Shown here in pieces: positions 41,362 to 52,584 of a stretch of DNA of 64,000 nt. Origin of the DNA: Trachythela sp. YZ-2020 (lineage: Eukaryota > Cnidaria > Anthozoa > Malacalcyonacea > Clavulariidae); NCBI GenBank assembly GCA_016169945.1, contig JADLSH010000193.1:992001-1056000 (forward strand). Reading direction: 5' to 3'. Below the pieces are notes generated by a model. That model was not told where the DNA came from. It was given only the letters and a program-made list of their open reading frames with translations, and did not search any database. Each line of letters begins with the position of its first letter. The stretch's first letter is position 1. The translations under genes and the position numbers were made by a program.

Positions 41362-41985
41362 CGTAAGTTCTTCATACAATCACTACCTTGCTTGTGTTCA
41401 GTGAAGTCTGGTTAAACGGTTGGCCAGTTTGATACAGCTCAGAATTACGACTACCTTTCTGGCGTCAAGCTGGTTACGACTGAATGATATTTCACTTTTA
41501 CTGTAATACTTCCTAATATAAAACAACAGAGGGCACTCAGAGATTGCATACTTCCGTCAGCATGTTAGGTCAAGTATTGACGGCCCTGTCTGCCTTGTTT
41601 ACGTTTCTCCAGCTGGCAAAAGTTTTTTAAGGCTCCCAAGATAGCTTCGTTATTGTGATATGCATTGTTGATTCACAATGGAGAATATAATCCCCGAGCA
41701 GTGAACTCTATATAAACTTTTGCCTGCTAGAGAAACGTAAACAAGGCAGAGCCAAGCGGTCAATACTGACCTAATATGCTGACGGAAGTATGCAATCTCT
41801 GAGTTCCCTCTATTGTTTTATATGCGGAAGTATTACAGTAAAAGTGAAATATCATTCAGTCGTAACCAGCTTGACGCCAGAAAGGTAGTCGTAATTCTGA
41901 GCTGTATCAAACTGGCCAACCGTTTAACCAGACTTTACTGAACACAAGCAAGGTAGTGATTGTATGAAGAACTTACGATGCTGGT
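41355..41985. repeat. Palindrome over the 5' end of gene B
   Basis: The left arm (about 41355-41620) and right arm (about 41715-41985) are near-identical inverted copies. They share CATCGTAAGTTCTTCATACA, CTGGCGTCAAGCTGGTTACG and TTTACGTTTCTC. The right arm ends in ACTTACGATGCTGGTCGTTA, the start of a second, truncated signal-peptide reading frame on the plus strand. A spacer of about 90 bases separates them. The promoter of gene B should lie here, so the structure could fire in both directions. Confidence 0.75.
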
Positions 41986-41989
41986 CGTT

Positions 41990-42220
41990 AAGTTTATATA
42001 GAGTTAACTGTCCCCGAGCCATAGAATAGGAAATGACTAGAAGGGCCACTTGAGGCCGAACCTTTGAAGTTTTTGACGCTGCGCATGTCGCATTACGGAT
42101 GTTCATTACCATATTATTCTAGCCAGTCAATTGCATTTTCTGACCAATAAAGTCGTCCGCCATTATGTCATGGACCCTACGTCATGGACGGTCATGGACG
42201 GTTTCCTATTTTTTTCTACT
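41990..42220. mobile_element. MITE related to the window-start repeat
   Basis: CATAGAATAGGAAATGACTA at the left and GACGGTTTCCTATTTTTTTC at the right, with CCAGTCAATTGCATTTTCTG and GTCCGCCATTATGTCATGGA inside, match the family at 1-125 and 62743-62938. Confidence 0.5.
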
Positions 42221-42990
42221 GGTAACTAGCAACCTCATGATTGGCTAAGACAAATAATTTGTTTTTTAATGATACGTCGGGAACTTAACTGCCAAAAATA
42301 GTTTTGTACATTGTTTTGTACTCAGGAGTCGGGAAATAATACAGACAAATAAAGTCTTCAAAACAAGATAAATGACATCAACAGGAGGAAAAGTCAACAG
42401 GAGGAAAAGGTTTAAACGGGTAAGTGTCTATTTTGCATACTTGCTTTTGCCGATTGTCATGCAGTATAGTTTGTGAATTTGAAAGTGCGTAGGTTATCCT
42501 GTGTGGTCAATACAACATTGATTAATCTTAAAAAGTATTTTAGTATTAATTCAAATACGTTATAGAATAAGAAACAACATATTAAATCTCAAAAACTGAA
42601 TTTCAAAAACAAGTGCAAAGACGAAGTATAAAAATACTGTTCAAAAAACAGTTGAAGTTTTACGAAAATTTCGAAACGTTTTGTGGGACGTCTGTTCGTC
42701 TAAGGTTTAATTTTACAGTAAGTAAAGCGCAAGTTCAAGCCGAGAGAAAACTGGCAACTAGCAACATCATGATTGGCTAAGACAAACATTTTGTTTTTAT
42801 ATGTATACATACGTCAGTTTGCATGTTTTTAATTCAAATGCGTCATAGAATAAGAAACAACATATTTAATCTCAAAAACTTCATGATAGTATAAAAATAC
42901 TGTTCAAAAAACAGTTGAAGTTTTATGACAATTTCGAAACGTTTTGTGAGACGTCTAAGATTGAATTTTAGAGTAAATCAGTCAAAGCTA
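42217..42990. repeat. Imperfect direct duplication
   Basis: ACTAGCAACCTCATGATTGG ... AAAACAGTTGAAGTTTTACG ... TTTCGAAACGTTTTGTGGGA occurs at 42227-42735 and again, shortened, at 42762-42985. No coding frame. Confidence 0.7.
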
Positions 42991-43196
42991 AAAGAGTACG
43001 TAATAACATAGCTACTTTATATAGTTGGGCAATTGATAATTTTACAATTAAAAGTGCAAACCTTATCACTATTTTGCCATTGTGTACAAAAAATAAAAGA
43101 AATATACGGCCGGTTGCGCGTTACCATGGTTACAGTGATCAACTCAGTACTTCATGTTACAATAACTGTTGGGGAGTATAATTGCTTGGTTCTAAT

Positions 43197-43994
43197 GCAT
43201 CAGTCAATTCCAGCTGCGACCACCCCCCCCCGGGACAGTGCGGGATATTTGCAAGCTAACTTGTCCCCAGGCCTGGGCATTTGGAGGCGCGCATTCACCC
43301 GGGGGCCAGGCATTTGTCAACATCGGGTAATGATCCCCGGGCATTTGTCCTTAACGGGAAAAGACGGCGGCTACGTGTTTTGGAGAATCCTCTGTGCAGA
43401 ACGGACTTTACATGGTCTTTAAGCTCTCTAACTATAGAAATGGCATTAACCTTTGATGCATTCCTGTCTTTTATAATATGTGTATAAAAGTTAATTTTAT
43501 ATTACCATTGGTTTTCAAAAGTAAAAGTAGAATGTTTGAGAATTCTTCGTTACATGACTCACATTATTTTTCTTAATTTAATACTGTTTACAAGTACAAA
43601 AAATATTCAGTAAAGGCCTAGTATCTAAAATAAACGGTAGATAGCGAGTAGCAAGTGTGCCATAGCCTTTCATCGATGTTTTCATCTGAACACGATGGTT
43701 TTCTTTCTTTTATCAAAAAATCCCAAAAAGTACAAGGAACTGAGGTAATAATTGGTAAAACGCATGTGATTTAGTATAGTCAAAGCATATTAACGTTTCC
43801 AGCATAAAATCGACATCTTGACTGATTTGTCAGCCCGGGGGTGGGACATTTGTTTTACTCTTTTGTCCCCGGGGTGCGGCATTGTTCCTTCTTTTTTGCC
43901 CTGCCCCCGGGCATTTGCACAAACAAATTAAAAATTTACGAATACCCGAGGGTTAAGCCCAGGGGGGGTGTTCGCAGCTGGAATTGACTGATGC
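43197..43994. mobile_element. About 800-bp DNA transposon remnant with C/G-run ends
   Basis: GCATCAGTCAATTCCAGCTG plus CGACCACCCCCCCC is inverted at the right as GGGGGGGTGTTCG plus CAGCTGGAATTGACTGATGC. The interior has further CCCGGGGGCCAGG / CCCGGGGTGCGG pairs. No protein is seen. Confidence 0.7.
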
Positions 43995-43999
43995 ATATT

Positions 44000-44558
44000 G
44001 GGCGAGGGGGTTCTCCATTTATTTCTAGCTAGTTATATAGTAATTCTATTTTGGTTTCAATACATTGATGGAATGATGACTATCATACTAAATTGCTAAT
44101 GAAGTGTATTTAAATGTACTTTATAAAAATGAATTGTTTTTCTTGGCATAACATCATACAAAATGAAATTTTATCAGTCGCAAGACAGGCGAGGGGTTAC
44201 TGCATGCATGTATTTCTAGTGCTAAGCTTAAACCAGGTAGGTGACTGGCGCGTGGATTACAGATATCCTATACAAATAACTTACCTCAAAGCATACACAA
44301 TTCAGAAGACAAGTGTCTTCTATAGAGTCTGACAAAATGTAAAAATGTTTGTTTACATCGTTGCTGAAATTTCATACAGTACTCGCGCTAGAATCGTATA
44401 CGCTTGGTTTGCCCATCTTCTGGGGCGAGGTGACAATGTTTCCTCAATAATGTTACCTATAGTTTGCACTGAACCTAAAGTACTATAATTGGTCTTAAGC
44501 ACAAGGCAGTTTCTATCAAGAGAGCAACCAAGGATTCTCATTTCGATAGTCTGATAGG
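44000..44558. other. Region downstream of gene C tail
   Basis: No exon beyond gene C's stop at 44559. It should include its 3' UTR. No repeat was recognised. Confidence 0.3.
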
Positions 44559-44764
44559 TCAAACAATTTCAGTCGCCGGAACATTCTCACTTCCAGTAGG
44601 CAATATAACCGCCGGAGGTCTTTCCGCTGGAACCGGGTCGCCATCAGTTGTCTCATTCTCTTGCGATAAACTCGCGCCTTCTTCTAAAGTGTTGTTGCCC
44701 TGTAGCTTTTGAGTACAGCGGAAATATTTAGGAGAGAAATTCGGCATGGCGTAATATGAAAAGC
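44559..44764 (-). CDS. Gene C tail exon, short form
   Basis: Open from a caattctctag acceptor to the stop: G-F-S-Y-Y-A-M-P-N-F-S-P-K-Y-F then E-E-G-A-S-L-S-Q-E-N and R-P-P-A-V-I-L-P to A-T-E-I-V. It aligns with both ends of gene B's tail but lacks the tyrosine-rich middle of about 85 residues. Of the SH2-type motifs only YYAM remains. Confidence 0.65.
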
Positions 44765-44935
44765 CTAGAGAATTGAAAAGGGAGATCAGAAATCATTCAG
44801 TAGAAATGTTTTGGTCATGTAATTAGTCATTTCAATCAATCGCGATACGGTTTGTAAACTTCGGTAAACTTCACCACATTTTACTCGTTATTATAGATTA
44901 TCATTAATATAATAATCGTTGAATGTAGATCTTAC

Positions 44936-45109
44936 CTGGACAAGGTTCCATCTCACACATTCGAATATCTTGAGACTTCCCTCGTTTACTACAGTTCCCG
45001 CCATATTTCCCCTGGGGGTTATCGCACCGTCGAATCCTTATTTCAACACCTTGACCACACGTGACACAACATGGTGAGGACTTTGTCCAGTTACCATAGT
45101 TACCGTCGA
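44936..45109 (-). CDS. Gene C TSP1 module 3-type exon
   Basis: A 174-bp phase 1-1 exon with both splice signals: D-G-N-Y-G-N-W-T-K-S-S-P-C-C-V-T-C-G-Q-G, I-R-I-R-R-C, Y-G-G-N-C-S-K-R-G and M-E-P-C-P. Compared with gene B it has one extra Cys and the Trp of E-I-W is Arg, so one layer of the TSP1 core is lost. Confidence 0.75.
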
Positions 45110-45111
45110 CT

Positions 45112-45966
45112 ATATAAATTGAAAAATGGGATAAGACAAAGTGCACCTCACCCCAAATCGTTTGGTCAAATCGTTTGATTTTTATGGCAGTTTAAAGTTG
45201 GCAAAAAGGCACTTTTTGATGGACCTTGTCCGTCGTTACGAGGAGTCTGGAACGAGTAAATTTCGTGACGTCACACAAGGTACTCGTCAAAATAAACTTT
45301 CGACCCACATGCAAATTCTTTGTATACTGTCGTCCATCTACATACATCAGACCTACAAGCACGAAACTGTACGTAAGATGTTTCTCTTGATCAGAGCTTT
45401 CGATCTATGCATCTTACATGCGTAGAACGTGTGTAGTTCTCAAGAAAATGTGCACGAAAATGGATTTATGTTTCGCCGAGATTATGTATTTTTTAGAAGT
45501 TTAGTGTCGTTGAATTTTAGTACACTTTGCCTGTGGGCGAATAACGCGATAAATAATGAACTAACGAACTTGAAATAACCAATAGCTATTCCGTCATGAA
45601 GAGAGCTTCATTTTCATGTATGATATGCCTATATAGCTTGTGTATTTCCATTCAAACATTACTACAAAATTTGTATGTTTTCATCTTTCAAGCGCAGGAC
45701 TTTAAAGAACGGATACCGATTTAATTAAAGACGGATATACAACCGATCTATTTGCCCGTACAACTTTGTAAATATTGCATCTGCAACCTTGAAAGAACTA
45801 TGAGCGTGTTCGTCATGCCTACACTGGCTACAGCTTTCTATCCGTGCATAAAACATGATTGTGTTTATCAACAAAAATATATTTTACTAAGTTCATTTCG
45901 CGCCGCGGTGACATTGGCGCTGCGAAAGTGTCAAGTAATATTCCATTTATATATCGTGTGTACTAA
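45112..45966. other. Intron-like region of gene C
   Basis: CACCTCACCCCAAATCGTTT followed by GGTCAAATCGTTTGATTTTT resembles, inverted, the sequence at 47150-47260 and 63045-63165. Otherwise nothing recognisable. Confidence 0.4.
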
Positions 45967-46520
45967 GGGACCGTTCATTATTTAAGAGGGGGGGAGGCGG
46001 TAATTTTGCAGCATTGATTTATAATATTTTCTTGACCCACCCATGAACAACGGTTAACCATTTTTGTGGCCCACCCCATGTCATTGAACACAAATTCATG
46101 GCCCACCCCCATTATAGTTTGATTAATTTCCCCCTATCAAGATACACGTATATCCATTTGAAAGATATTATTATTGTAAAATATGATAAAACTGGACCAA
46201 TTGTTTAGAAATAGAAACAAATATCTTTGAGTGATATTTCAATAAAACGTTTTTTAATATGAAAAACTTCATTTGTACTTTTTACTTTTCCCAGATGGCT
46301 GCATTATTAAGTAAATTTCAAAGAGAGTGCGATTTCAACCTGGTACCCAGGCTTTGTGCGATTTTACTTTGGTCCTAAAAAAATAATTTAAAAATCAGGT
46401 AGGCACACCCCCTTTCCTTAGGTATAATTACCCTGGCCCACCCCCAAAAACCATTTTTAAAACTTTGGCCCACCCCCCAAATCCACCGGCCCACACCCCT
46501 CTTAAATAATGAACGGTCCC
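45967..46520. mobile_element. PIF/Harbinger-type MITE
   Basis: Ends GGGACCGTTCATTATTTAAG and CTTAAATAATGAACGGTCCC are perfect inverted copies flanked by TAA on both sides (45964-45966, 46521-46523). A 3-bp TAA duplication is typical of PIF/Harbinger. The interior repeats GGCCCACCCCC-type words and has no coding frame. Confidence 0.75.
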
Positions 46521-46734
46521 TAATTGTGCTGTAGTAGGGGTAAACTTTTTCGACGCGCCAGTCAATAATCAAGATATATTCTCGTGCTTCCTACCAAAAG
46601 ATAGCCCAGAAAAAGGCGATTTTTTGGTATATATAGCAGTGACCTATATAGTGTAAACAAGTTGTGGTTTTAGATGCCTACACGCGTGCGAAGTTGGATT
46701 TTCAACGTGCTCGAACTAAATAATACACTAGTCT

Positions 46735-46865
46735 TACAGTCATTGTGTACAATGTCTCTGCATTGTGCACGATGTATCTAGATTGTGTACGATATCTCTA
46801 CATTGTCTACGATGTATCTACATTGTGTACGATATATCTACATTGTGTACGATGTCTCTACATAA
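46735..46865. repeat. Tandem TCTACATTGTGTACGATG units
   Basis: About seven copies of an 18-19 base unit (TCTACATTGTGTACGATG) with small changes. Non-coding. Confidence 0.75.
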
Positions 46866-47365
46866 TGCGGCATATTGTTAGATAGCTCTTCTAAAACTGA
46901 TTATATCCATATATAGCAATTATATATATCATGTGTACTAGTCTGTTCATGGTTAGACATGAAAGCCAGAAAAAACAGTCTAAACTTCGATTGATTCAAG
47001 GCAAGCAAAGCCGAAATGGCGAACTGAATACAAGCCGATCAAAGCTAAATGCCGACTACCTTGCTCGACGTCAGAAAATGGGCTAGACCCAGGCTCTTTT
47101 TGGTTAGAAAATACGACGGCCAAGGTCCATCGAAAGCTAAGTTCAAAACGCCATAAAAATCGAACGATTTGACCAAATTAAAAACAAATTTCACGGATAT
47201 AGTAGAAATGATGCCAAGATTTGATAAAGCCAAAAAAAATATTTTGGGGTGAGGTGCACTTTAACTACAACACATGATAGAGCTATCCAGTATAAATAAT
47301 TTTTTTTTTATTTAAAATGTATTTAGATCGGTGCCTGCCCCTAGTACTTAACATTTCAGCCTTCT

Positions 47366-47546
47366 TTGGACATGGTTGTCTGCTGCAGTTCCTTAACTCA
47401 GTCGAGTTTCCGAGTTCACTACAGTTAATTACGACCTCCGCACTTTGGTTCAGGATTATCACAAGTATGTCGCCATGTTTCTACTCACTCACCGCACGAA
47501 ACATTACATTGGATACCCAAACTCCATAACCAAACTCCACCGTTAA
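47366..47546 (-). pseudogene. Gene C TSP1 module 2-type exon, broken
   Basis: N-G-G start, G-I-Q-C-N-V-S-C-G and C-S-R-x-P-C-P are visible, but the exon is 181 bp because of a 4-base insertion (GTTAATTACG against GTTACG in the other copy). After CCAA the expected GTAAG is AGAAG. The acceptor (tttatag) is intact. Confidence 0.75.
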
Positions 47547-47669
47547 CTATAAATATATTTGTTCTCAGCTGCGACTGTAAAATTTAAAATAAGGTTCAAA
47601 TTGAAAATACTTATTTCTTCACTGATGGCGTGATGGGCTGACTTATACAGTAAAACTACTAGATTTTAC

Positions 47670-47748
47670 CTGCAACATTTGTGCTAATAAAAATATTTGC
47701 TAAGATTAGTACAGTACCACCACCATTAATAAAACTAATGACCACCAT
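47670..47748 (-). CDS. Gene C signal-peptide exon
   Basis: A 79-bp exon from ATG to a gtaaaa donor: M-V-V-I-S-F-I-N-G-G-G then TVLILANIFISTNVA. Open and phase 1 like the others. No intact downstream partner exon with a matching CRD exists in this copy. Confidence 0.65.
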
Positions 47749-47997
47749 CGTAAATTCTTCATAAATCACTACGGAGCTTGCTTATGATCAATGAAGTCTC
47801 GTTAAACCGCGTTAGCCAGTTTTTATCTTGCTCGTGTGTACGGCAAACACGGTTTTTTCGATCAATTTTCCTTGACAAGTTTTACGAGTCTGTGTATTAA
47901 CGACACAAGTGTTCATGTTTACAGTGGCAATGGCCGCTCGACTAGATCGAAAATAAGTGTGCAGTGGCGTCTGCGCATTTCCTTGTCAAGTTTTCCT

Positions 47998-48194
47998 TGT
48001 CGGCCGTACACACGAACAATTTTCCTTGTTCAAAAGCTGGCATGACTAGCTTTTAAACAAGGCTCCTTGTCAAGGAAAACTTGTCAATTTTTTGCCGTAT
48101 ACATGGGAAAATAAAGCTTGTCAAGGAAAACTTGTCAAGGAAAACTTGTCAAGGAAAATTTGTCAAGGAAAACTTGCTCGTCTGTACGGGGCTT
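47998..48194. mobile_element. Fold-back MITE with CAAGGAAAACTTGT repeats
   Basis: CGGCCGTACACACGAACAAT at the left and AACTTGCTCGTCTGTACGGG at the right are inverted. In between, GTCAAGGAAAACTT is tandemly repeated four times. A related half-copy lies at 47830-47905 and again at 63880-63920. Confidence 0.65.
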
Positions 48195-48957
48195 TAGGGT
48201 CAAGGTTTATTAACCCAGCATTTCCTGTAGTCTACAGTGTATACGCAATGTAATTCGAGTAAAATAACCAAAAATAACCAAAATATACCAAAATATACCA
48301 AAATACAATAAATCCCAATTTTTTTACTCATAACTCATTGACTCATAACTCATAACTCATAACTCATTGACTGATAACTCATTGACTCATTAGACTCATT
48401 TAAACATTATTAATCCCAAAGCATTGACAATGCGAAACGTTGTTTACATAGTTGCTGGAACGCTGCTACATATGGCGCGTTTTTACGGTCAAAATTCAAT
48501 AGTTACAAGTCGAGCGTCAATGGTTTAAATCGATCAACACTTGCTCGAAACGAACAGAGCGATATACAAATCGAACAGTCAAATCGCCATCAATGGTTTA
48601 AATCGATCAACACTTGTTCGAAACGAACAGACCGATATACAAATCAAATCGAATCGATCAATGCATATTCAAATCGAGCATACGTTACTCGAATCGATCG
48701 TCAAACTTGCAGCGAGCAGTGTTTCCACCTTTTTGAAATGTAACTTCCATTGCCGCTTTCCAAATGAAATTTTCGTCTAAAAATTTCCTTGAATTTCGAA
48801 TTTACTTCCTTTTTTCCTTGTCAATATGGCTCGGTCCTTTCCACAATAATGGCTCGGTCCTTTCCACAATTCTCACACGCACGCGCTAGACTTGCTCCAA
48901 TTATTTATATTTTTTAACTTATTCTATATTCTAACAAATATAATTATCTTGATGAAA

Positions 48958-49848
48958 AGTATAAAATAGTGCGAATAAATTTAAAGAGATCTTGAACACC
49001 CAAAATGTTTATATATCAACGCAAAAGATAGACGGTTATATTTTGACTTTTAATATAAATTACTTTATAATGCGCTGTAGTCGAAATGTAAGTACAAGTA
49101 TATACCCCAACCCAAGAAAGGGCGGGGAATAGCGGGACAATGAAATGATCCCCGGTTTGCTTTTCCCTGTTGGGTAGGCAATGTGTTTGCTTTCATTGCC
49201 TCGCCAGACAGGTCGGAGAAACTGAGCAAATCACATTTGTTATTGACAGGTGCCAGATAATATAACCAGGCACATGCGGTGACATTGGAACACAATTATT
49301 GTCTCTGGGGTGAGATGACGGCTCATTCGGTAAAGCTGCAAAGTCCAAGTCTCCGCCTTTCTCGGGTTGGGGTTGGGGTAGGCGGGGAGGGGGGAGGGTT
49401 ACATCGGCTGGTGCATAATATAGACCATTGCTTGGAATGTCTGTATAATTATGGATCATGTTGTATTTCCGTAGCCCCCCAAATCTAATACCTAGTATAT
49501 TAACCATTAAGCCACGATGCGCTCTGGTGCTCTCTTCTTTGTTATTTTACGCTTAATTACTCGTCAAGGGAAGGCTCCTATAAATGTTCATTTCCTTGGC
49601 AGGGGTGAGACAAAGCAAAATAATAAAATTGGGTTGGGTGCATGCCCCTTTAATATATGGGTGTTAATAAATTACATATCATTAATAAAACTCAATGCTG
49701 TTGCCGTTTGGCGTTGGCTGTATTCTTGCCCAATGGCACTGTTTCGAACAAATACCTTTTTTGTCTGGTCCTCCTGGAAACGCTCTGACTCACAAAGGGC
49801 TTTCGCTCGAAACGTCGAAATTAATATACCATAAATACGGCTATTAGT
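48958..49848. other. Interior of the long-TIR element, left side
   Basis: Frames on both strands at 49193-49507 and 49517-49834 have no recognised domain. CTTTCGCTCGAAACGTCGAA near 49800 resembles a Penelope-like end. G-runs at 49370-49400. Confidence 0.35.
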
Positions 49849-51692
49849 CGGCCGGCCAAGAGTTCAAAATATGCTCCTAAAATATTTCGATGGCAATTTT
49901 ATGTTAGAAGCTGGTAACAACCATATTCATACTCAGGTAGATGTAGGGAATAAGGTTTGAGGTGTTACCAAGTCGAAATCTTAAATTTTGAGTGAAAAAA
50001 TTTGATATTTCTAAGCCTCCTTCCCGCGAAATCGCGGTAGTTTAACTTCAAACGATTACCGACAATTCTGCTGCTATGAGACAGCTCCTTTGCTCTGATT
50101 GGCTATCGGCATTGTTTCCTAAATTGGTCAGCCAATGAGCGAACGTCGAAAAGTCCTGACGCTTCCGGTTTTTGCAACACTCGAGGTAAACAACATCAAA
50201 GTACAAGAAAGAAATATGCTATTTATACGATTTTAATGATATTTAGGTAAGATTTTTCGTGTTAATGCGATCAATATTATCTATACCCAATTGTTATTTG
50301 CTTAGTTACACTGATTTAGACCCCTTTGCCCGCATTTGCTTGATTATCGCCGCTGCCTATATCTTGTGAAGTCAATATAGTTTTAATACAGCCAGTACAA
50401 AAATATAGTGCACAAAATATTGTACTGTCTGAGCGGAAAAAGTAGGACTGTTTTATTCAATCGATACTATCTCATTTCTCGACTTATTGAATCATCAGAG
50501 AGTATTCTTATAATTTCAACAAGATTTTACCGCACTGTTCAGTTCAATTCTTTAGCCTTTGGTAAACTGGCGGTGGCAGCAAGTTGCAGCTGTTTGTCTC
50601 GGACTGACATCAAATTCCTGTGTTCGAAATTAATGAAATAGATAGTTATCCCTATTTATTATAAAAATAATATATCATTCCCAATGATAACAGGTCTCGT
50701 AAGCCATTCTAGAAGTTAGAACTTTAAAAAATTTCCGTGCTTGAGTTTGTTCACGAACAAATACATCACTGTTATTGAATATAATTGACAAATTGCAAAG
50801 TACAATTTATATTGTTAGTTCCATTCAAAAGCCGAATATGTTTCTAACAGTTAACATTGAAATATAAAAATATATATACAATAGTTTCTTAATATAGTCA
50901 TTTTAGTCAAATGCGTTTGTGTTTATAATTACAAGCTACAGCGATAGACATTGAATAATACAGGCTAGCCTTGATATAGCTCAGTGCAAATGAAATATAG
51001 TATACAACAATCAAAAACAGACGGGAGTCTACTGTAGTTAGAGACAATCAGGTAAATCGTTAAATACACTTCCATTGGTAGACTGATACACAATGTGAGA
51101 GTATGGTTCCAAACATTGACTGAACAACAATTGAACAAAGTTGGATGGATACAGTATAAAATATTTTAGCTCGAGCAATTCAGGCCGGACAAAATACAAA
51201 ACATTTTGGCACGATACTCAGTAATTAAGCAAATGCTGGAAAAACAGGGGCTGTATCAGTATAGATAGCTAATATTGATCGCATTAACACGAAAAATCTT
51301 ACCTAAATGTCATTAAAATCGTATAAATAGCATATTTCTTTCTTGTACTTTGATGTTGTTTACCTCGTGTGTTGCAAAAACCGGAAGCGTCAGGACTTTT
51401 CGACGTTCGCTCATTGGCTGACTAATTTAGGAACCAATGCCAATAGCCAATCAGAGCAAAGAAGTCTGTCTCACATCAGCAGAATTGTCGGTAATCGTTT
51501 GAAGTTAAACTACCGCGATTTCGCGGGAAAGAGGCTTAGAAATCCCATATTTTTTCACTCAAAATATAAGATTTCGACTTGGTAACACCTCAAACCTTGT
51601 TCCTTACATCTATCTGAGTATGAATATGATTGTTACTAGCTTCTAACATAAAATTGCCATCGAGTTGCAAGATATGATGACTTGGCCGGCCG
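49849..51692. mobile_element. DNA element with about 430-bp TIRs, CGGCCGGCCAAG ends
   Basis: CGGCCGGCCAAG (49849) and CTTGGCCGGCCG (ending 51692) begin inverted arms of about 430 bp. The arms contain CCGCGAAATCGCGGTAGTTT, ACTTTGATGTTGTTTACCTC and ATGCGATCAATATTA. The centre (about 50290-51265) is AT-rich with no long frame. Flanks CTATTAGT and CTATATGT could be a mutated 8-bp duplication. Confidence 0.7.
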
Positions 51693-51871
51693 TCTATATG
51701 TCATTCCGCGAACCAGAGGCGATGTTCGAAGACCCGTTTTCATAGAAATTCACGTGAAAATTTTGGACTTATTTCAACAGCAAAAGAGCCAACGCGAAAC
51801 GAAAACACAAAAGGTTTAGAGGCACAACAATATCAATCAAGATTATGTTTGTTAGAATATAGAATAACTTT

Positions 51872-52162
51872 GTATATACAGCCAATTCAATTAAGGTTGT
51901 CCTTTCAAAAGCGTAAACGATAAACTATGAGCGCACAATGGATGATGGGTTATTGTTTATTTAGACCAGTAAACTCGAAATTTTTTCTTTTAAACGATGT
52001 CTATAGGCATATAGAAAACTTACGATAGAAAACCAACTGCCTTGCTACAAAAGCCTTGAGTTTAATGACCTAAATAGGCGATATCCTATCATCGTTTGAT
52101 CGCTCAGAGTTTACGGTTCACGCTTTTGGAAAGACAACCTTTATTGAATTAGCTGTATATAC
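51872..52162. mobile_element. MITE nested in the right arm
   Basis: GTATATACAGCCAATTCAAT plus AAGGTTGTCCTTTCAAAAGC is inverted as GCTTTTGGAAAGACAACCTT plus ATTGAATTAGCTGTATATAC. It interrupts the arm of the 48473-52584 element, which dates it as younger. Confidence 0.75.
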
Positions 52163-52584
52163 GCGCGCACGTGTGAGAATTGTGGAAAGGACCGAGCCCG
52201 CGTATATTGACAGTGGATACCATTTTGAAGGAAATTTAGACGTAAGGAAAAAAGGAAGTAAATTCGAAATTCAAGGAAATTTTGAGACGAAAATTTCATT
52301 TGGAAAGCGGCAATGGAAGTTACGTTTCAAAAAGGTGGAGACACTGCTCGCTGCAAGTTTGACGATCGATTCGAGTAACGTATGCTCGATTTGAATATGC
52401 ATTGATCGATTCGATTTGTATATCGGTCTGTTCGTTTCGAACAGTGTTGATCGATTTAAACCATTGATGGCGATTTGACTGTTCGATTTGTATATCGCTC
52501 TGTTCGTTTCGAGCAAGTGTTGATCGATTTAAACCATTGACGCTCGACTTGTAACTATTGAATTTTGACCGTAAAAACGCGCCA

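Larger units (their letters stand above)
44559..47748 (-). pseudogene. Gene C: reduced receptor copy (signal peptide, two TSP1, short tail)
   Basis: Minus-strand remnants in order: 47670-47748 (signal peptide), 47366-47546 (TSP1, frameshifted), 44936-45109 (TSP1, intact) and 44559-44764 (tail). No micro-exon, CRD, linker, Kringle or membrane exon lies between them. The first TSP1 has a 4-base insertion and its donor GTAAG reads AGAAG. Only 170 bases separate the last TSP1 and the tail, where gene B has an intron, a membrane exon and a telomere-like array. If transcribed it could give at most a soluble or non-anchored product. Decay after partial duplication is more likely. Confidence 0.7.
47030..47970. 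repeat. Segmental duplicate shared with 62690-64000
   Basis: From AAGCCGAAATGGCGAACTGA through the TSP1 and signal-peptide exons to AAATAAGTGTGC the two regions are near identical in direct orientation. Differences are the MITE at 62743, a tandem copy at 63491-63790, and small indels in the TSP1 exon. The second copy runs off the window. Confidence 0.9.
48473..52584. mobile_element. Long-TIR element with TA flanks, hosting two nested insertions
   Basis: TGGCGCGTTTTTACGGTCAA (48473) and its inverse TTGACCGTAAAAACGCGCCA (ending 52584) start arms of about 485 bp (48473-48957 and, interrupted, 51834-52584). TA flanks both ends. The arms hold two imperfect copies of CAATGGTTTAAATCGATCAA and GAAACGAACAGA. 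Between the arms lies the element 49849-51692, and in the right arm the MITE 51872-52162. No transposase was recognised. Confidence 0.7.

Noticed and set aside
43033..43422. 129-aa plus-strand frame
   Set aside because: It crosses the terminal inverted repeat of the 43197-43994 element with C/G homopolymers; no domain.
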